A stretch of 64,000 nucleotides of DNA from Acinetobacter calcoaceticus (lineage in GTDB: Bacteria; Pseudomonadota; Gammaproteobacteria; Pseudomonadales; Moraxellaceae), in the NCBI RefSeq assembly GCF_004345325.1, contig NZ_SLVJ01000006.1, positions 62,001-126,000 on the forward strand, in the 5' to 3' direction. A model generated the notes under the pieces. That model made no database searches, was not told the origin of the DNA, and saw only the letters and a program-made list of their open reading frames with translations. Of this stretch, positions 50,188 through 59,376 are shown piece after piece; positions within the stretch are counted from its first letter, which is position 1; each line of letters starts with the position of its first letter. Made by a program: the position numbers and the translations under genes.

Positions 50188-50308
50188 AATTTCTACTATT
50201 TCCGCATTTTAACCAACATTGCTCAAAAAAACTCTACATTGTTTCTCCATGACCTTTACTTAATCTTTGCAGCAAATATTTCCAATCAAAGATTTAAGGC
50301 GAAAAACA

Positions 50309-50980
50309 ATGCAAACCGCTTCCAAGTTAGCGCTTATCAGCTTCAGTGTACTTGCGGCACTCACCCTGAGTGCCTGCCAATCCACTCAATCCACTCCCGT
50401 CAATTCAGCCGAACCACAACATCGATCAGGCCATCATCATGACAGAAGTCAAATGACCGATGCGCAAAAACAACATTGGCAACAACAAAGCGCAGGCCGC
50501 AAACAACTGTTTAATCAGATGCAACAAGCCTGTGATGGCAAAAAATTAGGCCAAAATCTGCAACTGCAAGTCGCCGACAAAACCATCTCAGGTCAATGCC
50601 AATTAATGTTTAAACCTGAGGCACGCGTCGGTACTGAGCTACACACCCGTCAACATCAACCCCACACAATGCGCATGCAGGATCAAAATCAACACCCACA
50701 AGGTCGCGATAAGCATAACCAAGCGCCAGTAGATCCACAGAACATGAGTGCTGAACAAATCCAACAACGTGAACTACGCCAACAACAATTTGCACTACGC
50801 CGCGCCGAACGTCAGCAAAAGTGGCAAGCTCTACAAAATGCCTGTAACGGACAAACTGTGGGTAAAAATATTCAAGCTCAAATCGGCGATAAGACCTTAA
50901 ATGGCCAATGCGTAGTTAAGTTCAAACCAGACCTAAATGCCATGCATATCGATCATAAAACGCCTAAAAATAACACTTAA
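50309..50980 (+). CDS. Lipoprotein with duplicated domain, divergent from baeSR
   Basis: A 223-residue lipoprotein (lipobox LSAC, Cys23) that I do not recognise by name. Two copies of a 40-residue unit are visible: QQACDGKKLGQNLQLQVADK... at about 70-105 and QNACNGQTVGKNIQAQIGDK... at about 175-210, each ending in GQC-x2-(K/M)FKP. Between them is a Gln/His/Met-rich linker, and HHHD occurs near residue 46, suggesting metal binding or chaperone-like traits. Divergence from baeSR resembles the link of spy with Bae in E. coli. The ATG at 50309 follows AAGG. Confidence 0.7.
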   Translation: MQTASKLALISFSVLAALTLSACQSTQSTPVNSAEPQHRSGHHHDRSQMTDAQKQHWQQQSAGRKQLFNQMQQACDGKKLGQNLQLQVADKTISGQCQLMFKPEARVGTELHTRQHQPHTMRMQDQNQHPQGRDKHNQAPVDPQNMSAEQIQQRELRQQQFALRRAERQQKWQALQNACNGQTVGKNIQAQIGDKTLNGQCVVKFKPDLNAMHIDHKTPKNNT

Positions 50981-51000
50981 TCTAGGGCTAGAAAATGACG

Positions 51001-51027
51001 AAAAAGACGCAAAATGCGTCTTTTTTT
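51001..51027 (+). terminator. Terminator after the divergent lipoprotein gene
   Basis: AAAAGACGCA and TGCGTCTTTT with seven further T. Short 3-nt loop. Confidence 0.85.
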
Positions 51028-51273
51028 ATGGACATATATTTTTACGATTTTGACAATTTGTTTCATCCAGTTGTCGCGAAAAGCATTTACACTCAATACA
51101 CTTAGGCGATTGCCATATTTTTTCTTTGACTTTACAGTCACAGGAATACAGCATAGAAATGCTTGTACCAAACCCTTAGATGTAGCACGATGTATGCGAA
51201 CAAATTAGATGTCATCTGACATTGATTATTTTTAAGAATTAAATCTGGTTTAACCAGTATTGAGGAATCAGCT

Positions 51274-53076
51274 ATGCCACAATACAAGGCGCCCTTACGT
51301 GATATGCAATTTGTTTTGCATGAATTATTAAATGCCGAAGAACATTATTCAAAACTACCTGCATTCAAGGACAACGTAAGTCGTGAATTGGTTGACCAAT
51401 ATCTAGAAGCAGCAGCAGATTTCTGTGAAAACGAACTCTCTCCACTGAATCAAGTTGGCGACCGTGAAGGTTGTACTTGGAATGATGGTGAAGTCACAAC
51501 CCCTACAGGCTTTAAAGCCGCTTATCAAAAATATATTGAGCTGGGCTTCCCTTCGCTTTCAGTCCCTGAAGAACACGGTGGCCAAGGCCTTCCTGGTTCA
51601 TTGGGCACAACAATTTCTGAAATGGTCGGTACTGCAAACTGGTCTTGGGGCATGTACCCTGGCCTATCGCATGGTGCAGTGCGTACCATTGAACATCATG
51701 GTTCAGATCAACAAAAACAAGTTTTTTTACCAAAATTAGTCAGTGGTGAATGGACGGGTACCATGTGTTTAACTGAATCTCATGCAGGTTCAGATCTCGG
51801 TATTATTCGTAGTAAAGCTGAACCGAATGCCGATGGCAGCTATGCGATTTCTGGTGAGAAAATCTTTATCTCAGCAGGCGAGCATGATATGGCTGAGAAC
51901 ATTATCCATATTGTTTTGGCTCGTCTTCCTGGCGCGCCTAAAGGCACTAAGGGTATCTCGTTATTCATCGTACCTAAATTCAACGTCAATGCAGATGGCT
52001 CAGTAAGCGATCGTAATGCAGTTCGTTGTGGTTCGATTGAACACAAGATGGGTATTCATGGTAATGCCACTTGTGTGATCAACTTTGACCAAGCCAAAGG
52101 TTTCTTGATTGGCCCTGAAAACCGTGGCCTAAACTGCATGTTCACCTTTATGAACACTGCGCGTATCGGTACAGCAGTGCAAGGTCTATCTGCATCTGAA
52201 GGTTCATTCCAAGGTGCATTGGCTTATGCCAAAGATCGTTTAGCGATGCGTTCGTTGTCTGGTCCTAAAGCACCTGAAAAAGATGCCGATCCAATCATCG
52301 TACATCCTGCAGTTCGTAACATGCTTCTGACCCAAAAAGCCTTTGCTGAAGGTGGTCGTGCATTGGTGTACTTACTATCGCAATATGCGGATATCGTTGA
52401 ACAAGGTGCAACTGAAGAAGAACGTAAGTTTGCCGACAATATCTTGTCGCTATTGACCCCGATCGCCAAAGCCTTCTTAACTGAAACAGGTTCTGAGTCT
52501 GCAAAACACGGCGTACAAGTGTTTGGTGGTCATGGCTTTATTTCAGAGCATGGTATGGAGCAAATCGTACGTGATACACGTATTTCTTGCTTATACGAAG
52601 GCACCACTGAGATTCAAGCACTGGATTTATTGGGCCGTAAAGTCCTACAAACCCAAGGTGCGATGCTCAAAGACTTCACCAAGATCATTCATAAATTTGT
52701 TGAAAGCAACAAAGACAATGCTGATCTGCAAGAGTTCGTTGAGCCATTGGCAGCCCTCAATAAAGAGTGGGGCGACCTGACCATGAAAATTGGTATGCGC
52801 GCCATGAAAAGCCCCGATGAAGTTGGAGCAGCAGCCGTTGATTACTTGTACTTTTCAGGCTATGTGACTCTCGGTTATTTATGGGCACGTATGGCTTTGG
52901 TTGCTCAAGAGCAATTGGCAGCAGGTAGTTCTGAAGTTGATTTCTACAATGCCAAAGTGACCACTGCACGTTTCTACTTCAAGAAAATCTTGCCACGTGT
53001 CCGTTCACACGTTGACGTGATCGAAGGCGGTTTAGAGCCTTTGATGAGTTTAAATGTTGACCATTTCGCATTCTAA
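51274..53076 (+). CDS. Acyl-CoA dehydrogenase (600-residue class), copy 1
   Basis: FAD enzyme of fatty-acid beta-oxidation, oxidising acyl-CoA to trans-2-enoyl-CoA. The 600-residue form carries the extra C-terminal acyl-CoA dehydrogenase domain seen in FadE5/DmdC-like proteins. Landmarks are GTMCLTESHAGSDLGIIRSKAEP (FAD/substrate region, about 155), FVFGGHGFISEHGMEQIVRDTR-type motif near 420 and YEGTTEIQALDLLGRK near 440, with the catalytic Glu in this last segment. About half identical by eye to the next gene. The chain length of the substrate is not readable. Confidence 0.92.
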   Translation: MPQYKAPLRDMQFVLHELLNAEEHYSKLPAFKDNVSRELVDQYLEAAADFCENELSPLNQVGDREGCTWNDGEVTTPTGFKAAYQKYIELGFPSLSVPEEHGGQGLPGSLGTTISEMVGTANWSWGMYPGLSHGAVRTIEHHGSDQQKQVFLPKLVSGEWTGTMCLTESHAGSDLGIIRSKAEPNADGSYAISGEKIFISAGEHDMAENIIHIVLARLPGAPKGTKGISLFIVPKFNVNADGSVSDRNAVRCGSIEHKMGIHGNATCVINFDQAKGFLIGPENRGLNCMFTFMNTARIGTAVQGLSASEGSFQGALAYAKDRLAMRSLSGPKAPEKDADPIIVHPAVRNMLLTQKAFAEGGRALVYLLSQYADIVEQGATEEERKFADNILSLLTPIAKAFLTETGSESAKHGVQVFGGHGFISEHGMEQIVRDTRISCLYEGTTEIQALDLLGRKVLQTQGAMLKDFTKIIHKFVESNKDNADLQEFVEPLAALNKEWGDLTMKIGMRAMKSPDEVGAAAVDYLYFSGYVTLGYLWARMALVAQEQLAAGSSEVDFYNAKVTTARFYFKKILPRVRSHVDVIEGGLEPLMSLNVDHFAF

Positions 53077-53460
53077 GCTTAGCAATTGCTGATGAAAAAT
53101 CAGAATGACAAATTAAAGGAACTCTGCGGTCATCTGCAAAAGCAGATGCTGCATGACAGCAAGTTCATGTAGAAAAAGAAAAGGACGGTCATCGTATTGA
53201 CGGTCCTTTTTCTTTATAAAAGATTGATTTTAAAATAAATGATCAAACAATACCGTGCCTGCTCAGGCCACAATATGCCTTAAAGGTACTGCTATTCTAG
53301 CTTGAGCATAGCCAGACCCTGTCATCGTTGTTTGCTCATCTTTGACTGAAATGCTTTGATCAAGATTACTTTCAGGTTATTGTTTTAAGACCGTTCTATT
53401 CAGATAAAAATATCGTATCAACTCATCTAAATTGATTTAGACATAACAGGTGGATCTAGT
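53077..53460. other. Region between the two acyl-CoA dehydrogenase genes (about 380 bp)
   Basis: Contains a short hairpin CATCTGC-AAAA-GCAGATG (53131-53148), the terminator of copy 1 and, in its right half, the presumed promoter of copy 2. No ORF of note. It indicates that the two paralogues are separate transcription units. Confidence 0.6.
53179..53215 (+). terminator. Terminator after acyl-CoA dehydrogenase copy 1
   Basis: AAAAGGAC-GGTCA and TGAC-GGTCCTTTT with one mismatch, followed by T-rich sequence. Confidence 0.75.
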
Positions 53461-55242
53461 ATGCCAATTTATAATGCGCCCCTTGCTGACATGCGTTTTA
53501 TCCTCAATGAGGTTTTTAATGCAGAACAATTCTGGCAAGCCAATGAAAATCTTGCACATGTAGATGCGGCTACCGCTGAAGCGATCTTAGAAGAGATGGC
53601 TAAATTTGCGCAAAATATTACTCTTCCACTAAATCGCACTGGCGATGAAGAAGGTGCACAATTTAGCAATGGCCAAGTCACCACCCCTGCTGGCTTTAAA
53701 CAAGCATTTAAACAATATGCTGAGGGCGGTTGGATCGGTCTTGCCGCTGATGAAGAATGGGGCGGCCAAGGCATGCCGAAGATGTTGACGGTATTGGCTG
53801 ATGAAATGCTATTTGCCACCAACCCATCATTTATGTTGTATCCGCTGCTTTCTGTCGGTGCAGGTATGGCCTTAAACAGCTATGCATCCCAACAACAAAA
53901 ACAAACCTATTTACCAAAGATCTATTCAGGTGAATGGTCTGGAACCATGTGTTTGACTGAGCCACATGCAGGCACAGATCTCGGGATTATTAAAACCAAA
54001 GCAGAACCCAATGCCGATGGTAGCTACAACATTACCGGAACCAAAATCTTTATCACCGGTGGTGATCACGATCTTGCGGATAACATTATCCACTTGGTCT
54101 TGGCCAAAACGCCGAATGCACCTGCGGGTTCTCGTGGTATCTCACTGTTTATCGTGCCGAAGTTTTTGGTCAACGAAGATGGTTCAGTTGGCGAGCGCAA
54201 TACTGCAGGTCCGGGTTCAATTGAACACAAAATGGGGATCAAAGCCTCTGCAACTTGTGTTATGAACTTTGATGCTGCCAAAGGTTTCTTGGTCGGCAAG
54301 GAAAATGAAGGCCTCGCTGCAATGTTCGTGATGATGAACTACGAACGTTTGTCTATGGGGATTCAAGGTCTGGGCGCATCTGAATTTGCCTATCAAAATG
54401 CAGCACAATATGCCACTGACCGTCTACAAGGTCGTAGTGTGACTGGGGTGAAATCACCCAACCAACCTGCAGACAGTATCTTAGTTCACGGCGATGTACG
54501 TCGTATGTTGCTCAATGCTCGTGCCAATAACGAAGCTTCACGTGCTTTTGCGGTCTATGTGGGTCAACAGTTGGATATTACCAAGTTCTCCACTGACCCT
54601 GAAGCAGTTGCCCAAGCCAATAACCGTGTAGCCTTGTTGACGCCAATCGCCAAAGCCTACCTCACTGATACCGCCTTCCAAGCGACCATTGATGCGCAAA
54701 TGTGCTTTGGTGGCCATGGCTATATTCGTGAATGGGGTATGGAACAATGTGTTCGTGATCTGCGTATTGCCCAGATCTACGAAGGCACCAATGGTGTACA
54801 AGCCCAAGATTTGATTGGTCGTAAAACCATTAAATGTGGTGGTGAATATATCGATGAATATCTAGCCGAAATTCGTGATTTCGCCAATGAATTGGACTCA
54901 AGCCTCAACTTCATTAAAGATGCCACTTTAGACGTGGTAACTGAAGTTGAAATGGTCACCCATTTCATCCTTGAAAGCGCTAAGGAAAACCCTGAATTTT
55001 CCAATGCAGCTGCGATTGATTATTTACATGCAGTCGGCTTACTCAGCTTTACCTATATGTTTGCCAAAATGGCCAGTGCGGCTCAGGGCAAATCAGGTGA
55101 GTTCTACCAAAACAAACTCTCATTGGCACATTACTTTATCCAACGTGTGCTCCCTGATTTGACTTCACGCATCCTCAAAATCAAAGCAGGTAGCGATGTG
55201 ATCATGAATTTCAGTGAAGACTACTTTACCAATCAGGGCTAA
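53461..55242 (+). CDS. Acyl-CoA dehydrogenase (600-residue class), copy 2
   Basis: A 593-residue paralogue of copy 1 with the same domain order: N-terminal extension, helical domain, beta domain with GTMCLTEPHAGTDLGIIKTKAEP, and CFGGHGYIREWGMEQCVRD followed by YEGTNGVQAQDLIGRK. The catalytic Glu lies in the YEGTNG segment. Differences in the N-terminal half, such as EGGWIGLAADEEWGGQG, suggest a different acyl-CoA range. It has its own promoter region and a terminator. Confidence 0.92.
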   Translation: MPIYNAPLADMRFILNEVFNAEQFWQANENLAHVDAATAEAILEEMAKFAQNITLPLNRTGDEEGAQFSNGQVTTPAGFKQAFKQYAEGGWIGLAADEEWGGQGMPKMLTVLADEMLFATNPSFMLYPLLSVGAGMALNSYASQQQKQTYLPKIYSGEWSGTMCLTEPHAGTDLGIIKTKAEPNADGSYNITGTKIFITGGDHDLADNIIHLVLAKTPNAPAGSRGISLFIVPKFLVNEDGSVGERNTAGPGSIEHKMGIKASATCVMNFDAAKGFLVGKENEGLAAMFVMMNYERLSMGIQGLGASEFAYQNAAQYATDRLQGRSVTGVKSPNQPADSILVHGDVRRMLLNARANNEASRAFAVYVGQQLDITKFSTDPEAVAQANNRVALLTPIAKAYLTDTAFQATIDAQMCFGGHGYIREWGMEQCVRDLRIAQIYEGTNGVQAQDLIGRKTIKCGGEYIDEYLAEIRDFANELDSSLNFIKDATLDVVTEVEMVTHFILESAKENPEFSNAAAIDYLHAVGLLSFTYMFAKMASAAQGKSGEFYQNKLSLAHYFIQRVLPDLTSRILKIKAGSDVIMNFSEDYFTNQG

Positions 55243-55261
55243 TGCGCTGATGATCTAAAAT

Positions 55262-55302
55262 CAAAGGCCTGACTAGAATGCGTTCTGGTCAGGCCTTTTT
55301 AA
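55262..55302 (+). terminator. Terminator after acyl-CoA dehydrogenase copy 2
   Basis: AAAGGCCTGAC and GTCAGGCCTTTTT flank a 14-nt loop that is itself partly self-complementary. Confidence 0.85.
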
Positions 55303-55395
55303 TGATCATTTAAAAAAAAATATAGATTCGCTCATATTAAGCACAAAATTTGCATAATAAAACACAGCCCCCATTTGCGACCTTAGAGGCTCCAC

Positions 55396-55893
55396 ATGTC
55401 AAAGCAAGATTCCAGAGTTGAAAAAATAGTCAGTTGGCTTGATCGTTGCGGTAATCTGGCAGTCGAAGCCTTTCATTATTTAGCGCTGTTTATTATTGGC
55501 TGTATGGTGGCGTGGTCCGCGGTGCATACCGTGATTGAAATCCTCACCGTCAAACAATATGCGACCATTGATGACATTCTTTTGCTATTTATCTACTTAG
55601 AACTCGGTGCCATGGTTGGCATTTATTTTAAAACCAATCACATGCCAGTACGCTTTCTCATCTATGTCGCCATTACTGCATTGACCCGATTATTGATCTC
55701 TAATATTCAACATGAACACAAAGCCAGTATGGATTTGGTGATCATCACAGGTTCCATCTTGATATTGGCCTTCGCCATATTGATCGTCCGTTATGCTTCT
55801 TGGAATTTCCCTTCAGTGATCCGAGATAAGCATGGGATTAAAGTCACGCCGAACAATAAAACTCCAAGACCAGAGGATGATGAATTAGCTTGA
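55396..55893 (+). CDS. psiE: Phosphate-starvation-inducible protein PsiE
   Basis: A 165-residue inner-membrane protein of the PsiE family with four predicted helices (about 25-50, 58-78, 83-100, 112-135). Family landmarks are LLLFIYLELGAMVGIYF and NHMPVRFLIYVAITALTRLLI. Its biochemical role is unknown; in E. coli it is induced by phosphate starvation. I see no clear Pho box upstream. A terminator follows. Confidence 0.9.
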   Translation: MSKQDSRVEKIVSWLDRCGNLAVEAFHYLALFIIGCMVAWSAVHTVIEILTVKQYATIDDILLLFIYLELGAMVGIYFKTNHMPVRFLIYVAITALTRLLISNIQHEHKASMDLVIITGSILILAFAILIVRYASWNFPSVIRDKHGIKVTPNNKTPRPEDDELA

Positions 55894-55921
55894 GTCTGGA
55901 CCCATCAACATCTTAGCAAAT

Positions 55922-55951
55922 AAAAAAAATGGATTTCTCAATCCATTTTTA
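55922..55951. terminator. Bidirectional terminator after psiE
   Basis: AAAAATGGATT, loop TCTC, AATCCATTTTT. Suits the convergent psiE and RcnB-like genes. Confidence 0.85.
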
Positions 55952-56015
55952 GAATGGCTGCAGCCTTTAACCCCCTCATACTGACTCCGCTTAGCGTTTG
56001 GGTTAAAAAAGCGTT

Positions 56016-56456
56016 TTACTGGCTTAAAATAATGGCTGAAATCAATCCAGTCGCCACTGCAGCCAATACATAACGGTCATCTACGCTGTACCATGCATAA
56101 CCCTGTGGCGGCGCATAAAGTCGCGGATGACGACGCCAATTATTGACATGATACTGTTGCCCCCAATATGCCCGAGGCAAATGTCCTCCTCGATGATAAC
56201 TACGGGCATTAACCTGTCTAGAACCACCTCCCCCATGCCTATATACGGGTGGAGGTGGTCTATAGCCTTGATCGTGATTACGAGGATAGTGCTGGGGTCT
56301 ATGTTGCCCTTGGTTCCGCTGATGGGATTGCCCATGCCTTGAACCCTGATTTGAAGCATGGTTTGAACCACGATGATCCTGAGGTTTTGCAAAGCTTTCA
56401 GCACTCAAGCTCATTAGTGCAGACAGCAATACAGTATTGATAAATAGTAATCTCAT
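56016..56456 (-). CDS. RcnB-family periplasmic protein
   Basis: A 146-residue exported protein: signal peptide (to about SFA), an Arg/His/Gln-rich low-complexity region (about 25-85) and a C-terminal RcnB-like domain ending in APPQGYAWYSVDDRYVLAAVATGLISAIIL. RcnB in E. coli affects nickel/cobalt homeostasis, but most homologues have no tested role. The His-rich part is compatible with metal binding. Single gene, convergent with psiE. Confidence 0.82.
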   Translation of the reverse strand: MRLLFINTVLLSALMSLSAESFAKPQDHRGSNHASNQGSRHGQSHQRNQGQHRPQHYPRNHDQGYRPPPPVYRHGGGGSRQVNARSYHRGGHLPRAYWGQQYHVNNWRRHPRLYAPPQGYAWYSVDDRYVLAAVATGLISAIILSQ

Positions 56457-56708
56457 TTATCTCACTCCTTATTTTTTAAAATACCGGGTTCAATTTAGGC
56501 CCTCATTGCAGAAAAATCATGAATCAAATAAGTCGGATTGCAGGCATTTATTAACCCGATACTGCGCTTCACGTGCATTGTGTAAATGATCTTTATTGCA
56601 GCATTGATTGTGTTTTAACCCGATGCATAACTTGGGTGTACTCAAAACCTCATCCCCTTGAATTTTCAGCTATACATCCCAACTTGATTAACATTGATCT
56701 AGGGGCGA

Positions 56709-57230
56709 ATGACGATGCAACAACATTTTGATTTGGTCGCATTTACTGACACGGCGTCTGATTTTCAGCTGTATTTGCAATTGGTCAGTGATATCGAGGT
56801 GATGCAAATGATCACTGAACGCGCCATTGCTGAACCTGAAGCAGTGAGCGACTATGCAAAACTGTTAAGCAATAATGCATTGCTGTCCGGTTGTGGAAAT
56901 TTTAAGATTATCGATGCAGGCACTCAGCAATTTATTGGATTGGCCAAACTTGAAGTCGATCATCGAGATGCTGCTGTGGCTGAACTCGGTTATATGCTAC
57001 TTCCTGTGTATTGGGGCCAAGGCATTGCCAGTCAGATCGCCAAGCAACTGATTCAACAAGCTCAAAGCTTGCCACAATTGTGCAGTCTCACTGCCATCAT
57101 TGATCCCAAACATGCAGCATCACGTAAAGTATTAAGCAAACATGGATTTGAATCAGCAGGGTTTGAAGATTATGATGGCTTGCCTGCTGAAATACTGAAC
57201 TTGTCTTTAGCACATGAAATCCAAGCCTAA
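56709..57230 (+). CDS. GNAT-family N-acetyltransferase (RimJ-like)
   Basis: A 173-residue acetyl-CoA-dependent transferase. It shows LGYMLLPVYWGQGIASQIAKQLI with the acetyl-CoA pyrophosphate loop (Q/R-G-x-G/A), preceded by FIGLAKLEV and followed by IIDPKHAASRKVLSKHGFE, the RimJ/RimL-like pattern. The acceptor (protein N-terminus, antibiotic or small molecule) cannot be told from sequence. Two possible starts lie two codons apart. Confidence 0.85.
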   Translation: MTMQQHFDLVAFTDTASDFQLYLQLVSDIEVMQMITERAIAEPEAVSDYAKLLSNNALLSGCGNFKIIDAGTQQFIGLAKLEVDHRDAAVAELGYMLLPVYWGQGIASQIAKQLIQQAQSLPQLCSLTAIIDPKHAASRKVLSKHGFESAGFEDYDGLPAEILNLSLAHEIQA

Positions 57231-57275
57231 GCTTTATGCTAAACTTTAGCCCCACCTGCATTTGAGAGCCTTATC

Positions 57276-57722
57276 GTGTCTGAATTGAGTTTTGATCGTC
57301 TGCATCAGTTTTTTTCAAAAGTGCCGAGTATTCAAGCATCGCGGATCGATGCCTATGGATCTGATGGCGCACATGCATGGTGGTTTAAGTTTCAAATCGA
57401 CACCACTCATGCCCTCGCTTGGCAGACCGTGCAAGAACTCGGTCATGTACTGAATTATCTTTCTACCAATGAACGTCTGCCGACTCAGTTTTTCCCTGTG
57501 TCCCCACCACCCTATATGAATGGTGAGGCACAACAATTTTTAGCTTGGGTGATTCAGTGTAATCATGCGGACTTTGGCCCTGATGTGGTCTGCGATTGGT
57601 TAGAAGCACGCCTGCCGAGTCCAGTCGAAGATGAAGATCAGTGGAAGATTAAAACCAAGCTTGAAGATATTGAAAAGATGAGCGATAAAGATTTGGATCA
57701 GATGATTCCACCAAACAACTAG
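57276..57722 (+). CDS. Conserved hypothetical cytosolic protein
   Basis: A 148-residue soluble protein that I do not recognise. It begins with GTG at 57276, with GAGAG about 8 nt upstream. The sequence is rich in aromatic residues (AWWFKFQID, FFPVSPPPYMNG) and ends in a charged helix (EDIEKMSDKDLDQMIPPN). It is 45 bp after the GNAT gene and probably co-transcribed. No motif supports a function. Confidence 0.65.
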   Translation: MSELSFDRLHQFFSKVPSIQASRIDAYGSDGAHAWWFKFQIDTTHALAWQTVQELGHVLNYLSTNERLPTQFFPVSPPPYMNGEAQQFLAWVIQCNHADFGPDVVCDWLEARLPSPVEDEDQWKIKTKLEDIEKMSDKDLDQMIPPNN

Positions 57723-57758
57723 ACCGACTAAGTTGATTCACTTGGTGCATCGCCAGTC

Positions 57759-57795
57759 ATAAAAAAAATGCCATCTGATGATGGCATTTTTTTAC
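57759..57795. terminator. Bidirectional terminator
   Basis: AAAAAAAATGCCATC, loop TGAT, GATGGCATTTTTTT. It lies between the convergent hypothetical gene and the phospholipase D-family gene. Confidence 0.85.
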
Positions 57796-57833
57796 GTTCA
57801 ACAGTGCTCGACACTGAGGGTACTATTCCTACA

Positions 57834-59297
57834 TCAAAACGTCGACATACCCGACCATTCCATAAAGCGGTAGGTCCAATATTTCATTGTTGATTCATCG
57901 GCAAACTCTGCATAGTCCACACTCATTTTTCGACCATTAAGATTGGACCAAGCGCTATTAAAATAGTTCCCCGCATCGACGAATACCATTTGCTGAGCTG
58001 CACCGATGACACGTAAATCAGTTTCAAGATTATAATTTTTTAGATTACGCGCAGTGAAATTGGCTGAACCCAAAATCATTTCAGTCTGCTGCGGATTACG
58101 TTTAATAATCATTTTGCTGTGGCATTGCTCACCTTGGGTATTACACCAACGCACATCGATACCGGCTTGATGCAACTCAGACGCCACTTGACGATTTGGC
58201 ATACCGTTCTTTTCCCGTCCAAAGGCATCTTTGTTTGGATCGAGTAACACTCTGACATTTACCCCACGGTCTTTTGCATCCATCAATTGCTGGATAATCT
58301 CGCGCTCTGACAGATAGAACATCATCAAATCAATCGACTCTTTTGCTTTCGCCGTTTTGATCAAGTCGACTACTGAGCGGTAAATTGCAGCCTCGGTCAA
58401 GACTTGAACCTGAGGCTGATCCATTGCGCCATCGACATTACCAACGATCACCATCGGTGCATCCCCACCCGACATGGTGGCGACTGCACGTTCAGAATTT
58501 AATAAATCGATAGCAGTATGACCTGAGACCAACAAACCGACATTGGAATGGCGTGAACTGCCATCGTGCGGATTCGCAGAAATCACCATACTTTTCCAGC
58601 CCTCAAGCGTATCAACCATAATGGTTTTACGATGATTGGCTTTGAAGTTTAGTAAGTTGAGATAGCTGCGAATGGTAATTTTCTCATTGCCAAATGGATT
58701 TGGTAACCAACCCCCTTCTGGGTTATTGCCTACACCCTGACAGCACAGATACCACAGGCCTGACCATGCAGGGTTGGGTGTGCGTAAAGGTGCTAAATCG
58801 GTTTCCATCACCTCGACCCCCGATTGGCGCATTTTTGCATATTGCTGCGGTATCATCCCGCCATAGACCGAGTTAATTGGATCGGTGATAAATTTGATTT
58901 CAATATTTGGGTTTTGTTGCCGTTTAATCGCCAAAGCATCCGTCAACTCTTTGGTCAAAGGTCGGTGCTGCAGCTTAGATGTGCCCACCTCGGCATTAAA
59001 CAAAAACATATCGATGACAATGGTGCTCTCAGCTTCAGCAATCAGTTGTAAGACTTGATCGAAAATCTGTTGATCCAGTTGCTGCTGACCTTGAGCGTCG
59101 ACATAGCTTTGATCGACGAGAAACTTCACATTGGCATGGCGTAATGGACCGGTGTAGTCCAAACCTGCTGGCATGGTTTTAACACTATGAAATACGGCTG
59201 AAGCCACATAACCCAATGCTAAAAAACCGACCACTACACCCAAGTAGCGTCGGCGAGACCAATTCAATTTTGTCTGAAGTTTTCGAAAGATACGCAT
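57834..59297 (-). CDS. Phospholipase D-family protein (cardiolipin synthase-like)
   Basis: A 487-residue membrane-anchored enzyme with one N-terminal helix (about 18-38) and two PLD domains. The first HKD-type motif is NHRKTIMVD followed by SANPHDGSS; the second is CHSKMIIKRN followed by GSANFTARNL. Such proteins act as cardiolipin synthases or phosphodiesterases. It differs from ClsA (two N-terminal helices). Substrate is not certain. Monocistronic, upstream of the znuD terminus on the same strand. Confidence 0.83.
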   Translation of the reverse strand: MRIFRKLQTKLNWSRRRYLGVVVGFLALGYVASAVFHSVKTMPAGLDYTGPLRHANVKFLVDQSYVDAQGQQQLDQQIFDQVLQLIAEAESTIVIDMFLFNAEVGTSKLQHRPLTKELTDALAIKRQQNPNIEIKFITDPINSVYGGMIPQQYAKMRQSGVEVMETDLAPLRTPNPAWSGLWYLCCQGVGNNPEGGWLPNPFGNEKITIRSYLNLLNFKANHRKTIMVDTLEGWKSMVISANPHDGSSRHSNVGLLVSGHTAIDLLNSERAVATMSGGDAPMVIVGNVDGAMDQPQVQVLTEAAIYRSVVDLIKTAKAKESIDLMMFYLSEREIIQQLMDAKDRGVNVRVLLDPNKDAFGREKNGMPNRQVASELHQAGIDVRWCNTQGEQCHSKMIIKRNPQQTEMILGSANFTARNLKNYNLETDLRVIGAAQQMVFVDAGNYFNSAWSNLNGRKMSVDYAEFADESTMKYWTYRFMEWSGMSTF

Positions 59298-59376
59298 AAT
59301 AACAACCTAGTCTAATGCGCTCAGACTAGGTGCAATCTGCTTTATTTTCAATACGATTTTCGTGAAAAATGTCACT

